Part shown: piece by piece, positions 14,686-19,321 of the stretch | Layout: every line of letters starts with the position of its first letter | Position numbering within the stretch: the first letter of the stretch is position 1 | Origin: Marinoscillum sp964351885 | GTDB lineage: Bacteria > Bacteroidota > Bacteroidia > Cytophagales > Cyclobacteriaceae | NCBI GenBank assembly: GCA_964351885.1 | Contig: CAYGPP010000066.1 | Span: 1 to 19,321 of the forward strand | Reading direction: 5' to 3' | DNA: 19,321 bases | Made by a program: the position numbers and the translations under genes | Notes under the pieces: model-generated | Told to the model about the DNA's origin: nothing | Seen by the model: the letters and a program-made list of their open reading frames with translations, nothing else | The model's database searches: none

Positions 14686-17600
14686 TTATGCTTCTGCGTT
14701 TTCAGTTTTAGATACTTCATCTTTATTTCTGATCTTAGTTAGATACCATACATTAGGCATTACTCTAAGCTCTTCAAGCACATGGTATGCTCTTGGTTCT
14801 TTTGATTCTACACTTTTCTCATTCTGTTGTATTTGAAGCATTTGAGAAATTCTACTCTCAGGATTCTTCATATCTCCAAAAACGAGTGCTTCAGAAGGAC
14901 AAGCACTTGCACATGCAGATGTCACGTCTCCATCATTAGGTCTTCTTCCCTCTCTTTTTGCTTCCAACTTACCTGATTGTATTCTTTGGACGCAGAAAGT
15001 ACATTTTTCCATTACTCCGCGTGCACGTACTGTCACATCAGGATTCAATACCATCTTACCCAAATCATTACTCATAGCAGTGTTAGTATCAAACTGCTTG
15101 TTATCATGATATTTGAACCAATTGAATCTTCTTACCTTATAAGGACAGTTGTTGGCACAATATCTTGTACCAATGCATCTGTTGTAGGTCATTTGATTAA
15201 GTCCTTCCGAACTATGTGTAGTGGCGGCAACTGGACAAACTGTCTCACAAGGAGCGTTGTTACACTGCTGACACATCATAGGCTGGAAGGTAACCTCTGG
15301 ATTTTCTGCGGCCTTTTCCATTGCCTGCAAATCTCCGTCAACTGCATCCGAGCTATAATATCGATCAATCCTGATCCAATGCATCTCACGTCTGTTCAAT
15401 ACTTCTTGCTTACCAACGACCGGGATGTTATTCTCAGTCTGACAGGCAATAGTGCATGAACCACATCCAGTACATGAATTCAAATCAATCATCATTCCCC
15501 AATGATGATTTGGATATTCATGACCTTCCCACAATGATATTGCGTAAGGTTTTTTATAACCCTCAGAGGTAGCAATTTTTGGGAAGCTACGTCCTGCCTG
15601 AGCATCTTTTTGATATTCAGAAAGTAAAGCTTCCTGTATTACAGTCTCTCTTCCCATATATGTTTCATGGGTTTGAGTTTGTGCTATTCGATAATCATTT
15701 CCAGTTGGCTCTACGCTTACTCCAGCAAAAACTGAGAGTCCCAGTGATTTGTCTGAAACGGTAATAAATTGATATGCATTAATTCCAACACCGTCAGCTA
15801 CTTTTCCTGCTTTAGTTCTACCGTAACCAGTAGCCAAACCAACCGTTCCATACGCCTGACCAGGCTGTGGCAAGACAGGGATTTCAGCACTTTTTCCATT
15901 TGCCGTGAAGTTGACTGTTTGAGTAGCCATATCACCGATTTCTATACCCCACTCTTCTGCTTGCTTTGGAGAAACTGTTAAGTAATTATCCCATGTCGCC
16001 TTAGTTATTGGATCAGGCATTTCTTGCAACCACGGGTTGTTGGCCTGAGTTCCATCACCTACGCTATTATTAGCATAAATGACCAATTCAAGGGAATCAT
16101 TAGTTAATGAATAAGTACTCGAGATAGCTGCAGCAACTGAGCCAAGAACTATCTTTGGAGTTGAAACAACACTTTCTACTTCTGTTTCAAATAATCCATC
16201 ATGGAGGCACTTGTTCCAGAATGCATCAAAATTGAAAAACTCAACAGTATTGGCTTTTGAGAATACGTTCGCCTCCCAAGAGCCTCTGACTGAATCATAA
16301 AAACTCATATCCGATTCTGCCCATGACAAGAATGATTGTTGAGCCTGACGCGTATCGAAAATATTTTTTATCGCAGGTTGTGAAAGACTGTAAGAACCTG
16401 TAATCGGTTCAAAATCATTCGATGATTCTAAGAAATGATTATCTGGTGGAATCACCCGAGTTAATGAAGCGGTCTCGTCTGAAATTCCACTTGTAGAAAC
16501 TGACAATGAAAGTTTTCCGATCGCAGGTGCCAACTCAGCCCCAAGTGGGTGATCATAAACAGGGTTACAGTTATAAAAAATAACAGCGCTCGTACTTCCC
16601 GACTTTACTGAAGCTACAAAGTTTGCAAATGCTTTATCGTCGCCTTTTCGGAGATTCACTGCCTTGCTAGTATCTAAGGTTGCGCCGTAGCTACCGAGTA
16701 ATTCATTGATTGCTATGATAGCCAGTTGGACATTAGAGTCAGATGATCCACTAACTACAATCGAAGATCCTTTGGAAGCCACCAAATCGTTCGCAGCTTT
16801 CATTACTAAAGCACTGTCCTCAACCTTCGCAGTATTCATTGTTGCCGCTCCAAGTTTTGATGCGACAGCATTATAAAGATTAGCAACATACAAACCTTCC
16901 TGTGATGGTTTGATGGCGATTCTGTAATCTGCATTAGATCCTGTCAATGATAGATTTGACTCAAATGCATACATACGAGACATTTCTGCCTTGTCAGTAG
17001 TTAATTTCCTTCCAGCAGCGAACTGCTTATTAATATTGGTTCTATTTGGCCATGCTCCCAGTATATCAGCGCCAAAAGAAACAATGGTTTTGGCTTTCGA
17101 AAAATCGTGATAAGGCATCATTCTAGAGCCAAATGCTTGCTCGTAAGCGCTGAGCATTCCATTAAATGACAGCTGGTCATATGAGACGTGCTTTGCTCCA
17201 TATGCCTCTACAAGACCATTAATTGACTTTTGAGTAGCAGGTGAAGCAATACTATTTGAGACAATAGTCACTTTACCTGAGTTAGCTTTTAAGCCAGCCA
17301 AGACTTTAGCATCTACTTCCTCCCATATGGCCTTTGACCCGTCAATCTGTGGTGAACTCAATCTCTGCTGATCATAAAGCGATAGAACAGATGCTTCCAC
17401 TTGCGGAGTGGTTCCGCCCCCACTTACAGTAGAGAGTTTATTTCCTTCTAGTTTGATTGGTCTACCCTCTCTAGTTTTCACTAATACACTGCAATAATCA
17501 TTACCACTGATGTAAGTGGACGCATAATAATTAGGCAATGTAGGATCTACATCAACTGGCTTTTTTACATAAGGGATAGCATGCTTGATAGGAGTCTCAC

Positions 17601-17784
17601 ATGCTGCCAAAGAAACAGCTGCAACTCCAAATCCCATTAATTTTAAAAAATCCCTTCTTGAAGGCTCACCTTCTTCACCAGCTATTGGTAAGTATTCTGG
17701 AAATTCTTTATTAGCATACTTTTGAAACTCAGCCTTATTATTAAGCTGTTCTAGTCCTTTCCAGTATTTCTTCGTTTCTTTCAT
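14686..17784 (-). CDS. actB: Alternative Complex III subunit ActB, iron-sulfur subunit with molybdopterin-oxidoreductase-like domain
   Basis: A 1032-residue fusion of a molybdopterin oxidoreductase-like domain (about 70-740) and a four-cluster ferredoxin domain (about 755-1000). The N-terminus has a Tat motif S42-R-R-D-F-L-K48 and a lipobox L59-A-A-C62, so export is probably folded and the mature protein lipidated. The catalytic-like domain is the ACIII version, which binds no molybdenum. Cysteine sets are C771/774/777/781, C838/841/846/850, C870/876/880 and C928/931/958/962. The third set has Thr873 where a fourth Cys would be, fitting one [3Fe-4S] and three [4Fe-4S] clusters. It passes electrons from ActC to the ActA hemes. 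It lies 34 bases after actA and six before actC. The ATG at 17784 gives a long 40-residue leader before the Tat motif, usual for ActB. Confidence 0.96.
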   Translation of the reverse strand: MKETKKYWKGLEQLNNKAEFQKYANKEFPEYLPIAGEEGEPSRRDFLKLMGFGVAAVSLAACETPIKHAIPYVKKPVDVDPTLPNYYASTYISGNDYCSVLVKTREGRPIKLEGNKLSTVSGGGTTPQVEASVLSLYDQQRLSSPQIDGSKAIWEEVDAKVLAGLKANSGKVTIVSNSIASPATQKSINGLVEAYGAKHVSYDQLSFNGMLSAYEQAFGSRMMPYHDFSKAKTIVSFGADILGAWPNRTNINKQFAAGRKLTTDKAEMSRMYAFESNLSLTGSNADYRIAIKPSQEGLYVANLYNAVASKLGAATMNTAKVEDSALVMKAANDLVASKGSSIVVSGSSDSNVQLAIIAINELLGSYGATLDTSKAVNLRKGDDKAFANFVASVKSGSTSAVIFYNCNPVYDHPLGAELAPAIGKLSLSVSTSGISDETASLTRVIPPDNHFLESSNDFEPITGSYSLSQPAIKNIFDTRQAQQSFLSWAESDMSFYDSVRGSWEANVFSKANTVEFFNFDAFWNKCLHDGLFETEVESVVSTPKIVLGSVAAAISSTYSLTNDSLELVIYANNSVGDGTQANNPWLQEMPDPITKATWDNYLTVSPKQAEEWGIEIGDMATQTVNFTANGKSAEIPVLPQPGQAYGTVGLATGYGRTKAGKVADGVGINAYQFITVSDKSLGLSVFAGVSVEPTGNDYRIAQTQTHETYMGRETVIQEALLSEYQKDAQAGRSFPKIATSEGYKKPYAISLWEGHEYPNHHWGMMIDLNSCTGCGSCTIACQTENNIPVVGKQEVLNRREMHWIRIDRYYSSDAVDGDLQAMEKAAENPEVTFQPMMCQQCNNAPCETVCPVAATTHSSEGLNQMTYNRCIGTRYCANNCPYKVRRFNWFKYHDNKQFDTNTAMSNDLGKMVLNPDVTVRARGVMEKCTFCVQRIQSGKLEAKREGRRPNDGDVTSACASACPSEALVFGDMKNPESRISQMLQIQQNEKSVESKEPRAYHVLEELRVMPNVWYLTKIRNKDEVSKTENAEA

Positions 17785-17818
17785 AGTGCCGGAATAATCC
17801 TTTATTTAGGCTCGTTGA

Positions 17819-19105
17819 TTAATAATGACATTTCGAACACTCCAAACCACCAATGTCTTCTACTTTCATTGGTTCCTTACTTTGTGCTTCGTGAAGCTCT
17901 ACCAAGTTCGAATAATAATCATTGTCTTTCGAATTAACTTCAGTCTCTCTGTGACAGTTGATACACCAGCCCATCGTTAAAGTGGAATATTGATAGACAA
18001 CATCCATTTCTTGAATTGGTCCATGACACGTTTGGCATTCAAGACCCCCTACTTTCACATGTTGCGAATGGTTGAAATACGCTAAATCAGGAAGATTATG
18101 AACACGTATCCACTCTATAGGCTTAGTATTTTCTCCGTATTCACCGGTAGAAGGGTCAAAGTCGATGGCAGAATATATTTTAGCAATTTCTGAAGATACT
18201 CCGCTATTGCCTCCTACGTTTTGAATGGCTGTATGACAGTTCATACAAATATTTGCTGATGGAATGTTAGCCGATTTCGCTTTTCTTACCCCTGTATGGC
18301 AATACTGACAATCAATCTCGTATTGTCCCGCATGAATTTCGTGTGAAAAAGCGATGGGCTGATTAGGTTGATAGCCTTGTTGTACACCGATTGTAAAAGC
18401 ACCATCAATTGCCGTCTTGAGTAAGAGCGCAACAAAAATGAATACGACTGAGCCTATTACAAAATCAGAAGTAAGAAGCTTTTGTAAATCTGTTTTCTGA
18501 TTAACTACCTCAACATCTTCCTCATCCAACTCCTTCTGATCTTTTAGGTATTTCGTTAGTACCGACACTATAAGGCCAAGAACAACTAAAATGAGGATCA
18601 ATACAAATACAAGAACAACAAGTATTGCCGTCAAGTAACTTGAAGAAACTCCTGATTGTCCACTACTTCCACTTTGACCTCCAGCAACTACAACTTCTTC
18701 CACCTGAGGTGTATTAGCAGATTCTACTTTTACGTAAGCTAGGATAGAAGTTATCTCATCATCTGAAAAAGGGTAAGCCGGCATGGCCGTCTTTTGATAT
18801 TCTTCCCACAAAGCAACGGCAGTTTCGTCACCGTCCTGAATCATTTTCTGTGAGTTTCTAATCCAAGATAATAACCACTCCTTTGATCGCCTTTCATGAA
18901 CATCTTTTAATGCCGGGCCAATAACCTTTTCGTGAACAGCATGGCACTGAGTACAGTTAGCTTTATAAAGGCTCGCTCCAGCAGCAACTATCGCCTCATC
19001 GGTAGGGATTCCATCATCAGCATCCTGAGCGTAAAGTGATAGTGATGAAAAGCTAATAGAAAGTAATGCGAAAGAGATTAATACAAATCTTGGTATTCTA
19101 AACAT
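17819..19105 (-). CDS. actA: Alternative Complex III subunit ActA: monoheme cytochrome c fused to pentaheme cytochrome c
   Basis: A 428-residue protein from the chosen start. Residues 1-27 are a signal peptide (MFRIPRF start, ending SLYAQ). A class I cytochrome c domain follows (about 38-128) with CTQCH at 51-55 and M108 (TAMPAYP) as likely axial ligand. Then come a Gly/Ser linker, a strong membrane helix (157-183), a charged stretch, a second helix (214-233), and a pentaheme domain with CxxCH at 266, 287, 357, 381 and 423, the last ending one residue before the C-terminus. The total is six hemes. The pentaheme part is the usual ActA. In-frame starts also exist at 19126 and 19141 (ATG) and 19288 (TTG). 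The last is excluded because the promoter lies downstream of it; 19126 remains possible. Confidence 0.93.
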   Translation of the reverse strand: MFRIPRFVLISFALLSISFSSLSLYAQDADDGIPTDEAIVAAGASLYKANCTQCHAVHEKVIGPALKDVHERRSKEWLLSWIRNSQKMIQDGDETAVALWEEYQKTAMPAYPFSDDEITSILAYVKVESANTPQVEEVVVAGGQSGSSGQSGVSSSYLTAILVVLVFVLILILVVLGLIVSVLTKYLKDQKELDEEDVEVVNQKTDLQKLLTSDFVIGSVVFIFVALLLKTAIDGAFTIGVQQGYQPNQPIAFSHEIHAGQYEIDCQYCHTGVRKAKSANIPSANICMNCHTAIQNVGGNSGVSSEIAKIYSAIDFDPSTGEYGENTKPIEWIRVHNLPDLAYFNHSQHVKVGGLECQTCHGPIQEMDVVYQYSTLTMGWCINCHRETEVNSKDNDYYSNLVELHEAQSKEPMKVEDIGGLECSKCHY

Positions 19106-19158
19106 GGATTGTTTCTTAGTCAACATGTATTTTATTCCCATATTATTATCAGATGGCA

Positions 19159-19189
19159 CAAATGTAATACTGCAAGCACGTATTTCAAA
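19159..19189 (-). promoter_or_regulatory. Bacteroidota-type promoter for the ACIII-oxidase operon
   Basis: On the minus strand TTTG (19189-19186) is followed by 19 bases and then TACATTTG (19166-19159). This is an exact match to the Bacteroidota -33 TTTG and -7 TAnnTTTG elements with the normal 19-21 base spacing. Transcription should start near 19153, giving a short leader of about 25-50 bases before the actA ATGs at 19126 and 19105. Nothing else is seen upstream to the window end. Confidence 0.75.
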
Positions 19190-19201
19190 GGGGATTTGAA
19201 A
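19183..19201. promoter_or_regulatory. Inverted repeat overlapping the -33 element, candidate operator
   Basis: TTTCAAA (19183-19189), five bases, then TTTGAAA (19195-19201) form a perfect 7-5-7 inverted repeat. One arm contains the -33 TTTG. It lies upstream of the expected transcript start, so it would act as DNA, not as an RNA hairpin. Such symmetry fits a dimeric regulator site, but I do not recognise the sequence as a known FNR, CRP or Rex site. The rest of 19202-19321 shows no gene or clear signal. Confidence 0.4.
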
Positions 19202-19321
19202 CCTTAATGAGAATACTTCGTACCTAGCTTTCCTTATCAAAAGATTCCTACTGAGTCTCAGCACATTAGGAATACCATATTTAATCAAAATACTCTATTT
19301 AGAACTGTTATAAATAAAAGT

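Noticed and set aside
14977..15459. 160-codon plus-strand open frame opposite actB
   Set aside because: It lies fully antisense to the conserved cysteine-rich region of actB; its protein has no recognisable features.
17785..17818. Possible hairpin between actA and actB
   Set aside because: Only a three-pair stem could be formed (CCT with AGG) and no T-run follows, so it is not a terminator.
19106..19288. A 61-residue N-terminal extension of ActA from a TTG at 19288
   Set aside because: A consensus promoter at 19159-19189 lies inside it, and the normal signal peptide starts at 19105. The extension has no signal peptide or family features.
19261..19321. Second promoter-like TATTTTG upstream of actA
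   Set aside because: It lacks one base of TAnnTTTG and I found no paired TTTG at the right distance.

Overview
The window is one long, minus-strand respiratory locus from a member of the Bacteroidota, most likely a Cytophagales-type organism (inference). The evidence is the low GC content, a Bacteroidota-type promoter (TTTG, 19 bp, TAnnTTTG) and weak Shine-Dalgarno sites. The gene order is also typical of the phylum: Alternative Complex III, then an A1-type aa3 oxidase, then DUF420 and DUF983. All supported genes read right to left. I found no plus-strand gene, RNA gene, mobile element or CRISPR array.

Layout in transcription order. A promoter with an overlapping inverted repeat lies at 19159-19201. 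It is followed by actA-actB-actC-actD-actE-actF (19105 to 10872), the quinol:cytochrome c/oxidase oxidoreductase that replaces the bc1 complex. Next come coxB and coxA (oxidase subunits II and I), then the heme A enzymes ctaA and ctaB, two tandem subunit III genes and a small subunit IV gene (10844 to 4431). Gaps are short and several neighbours overlap by one base (actC/actD, coxA/ctaA, ctaB/coxC), so this looks like one operon. Electrons would pass from menaquinol at ActC through the ActB Fe-S clusters and the ActA/ActE hemes to CuA in CoxB and then to the heme-copper centre in CoxA. CtaA and CtaB would supply heme A.

A strong intrinsic terminator hairpin (4378-4409) closes the oxidase operon. 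Only a few bases further on begins an accessory cassette: a SCO-like protein without its copper-binding motif, a DUF420 (CtaM/YozB-like) membrane protein carrying a canonical EF-hand loop, an 87-residue exported CxxC membrane protein, and a DUF983 zinc-ribbon membrane protein. These overlap or nearly abut and look like oxidase maturation factors (inference). The left 2.75 kb is a single open frame that runs off the window edge. It encodes a many-pass membrane protein with two extracytoplasmic sensor-like regions, probably the N-terminal part of a large sensor histidine kinase.

One caution: ten Ns at 6932-6941 mark an assembly gap. They falsely join ctaA and ctaB into one frame. The two genes are annotated here as separate partial genes.
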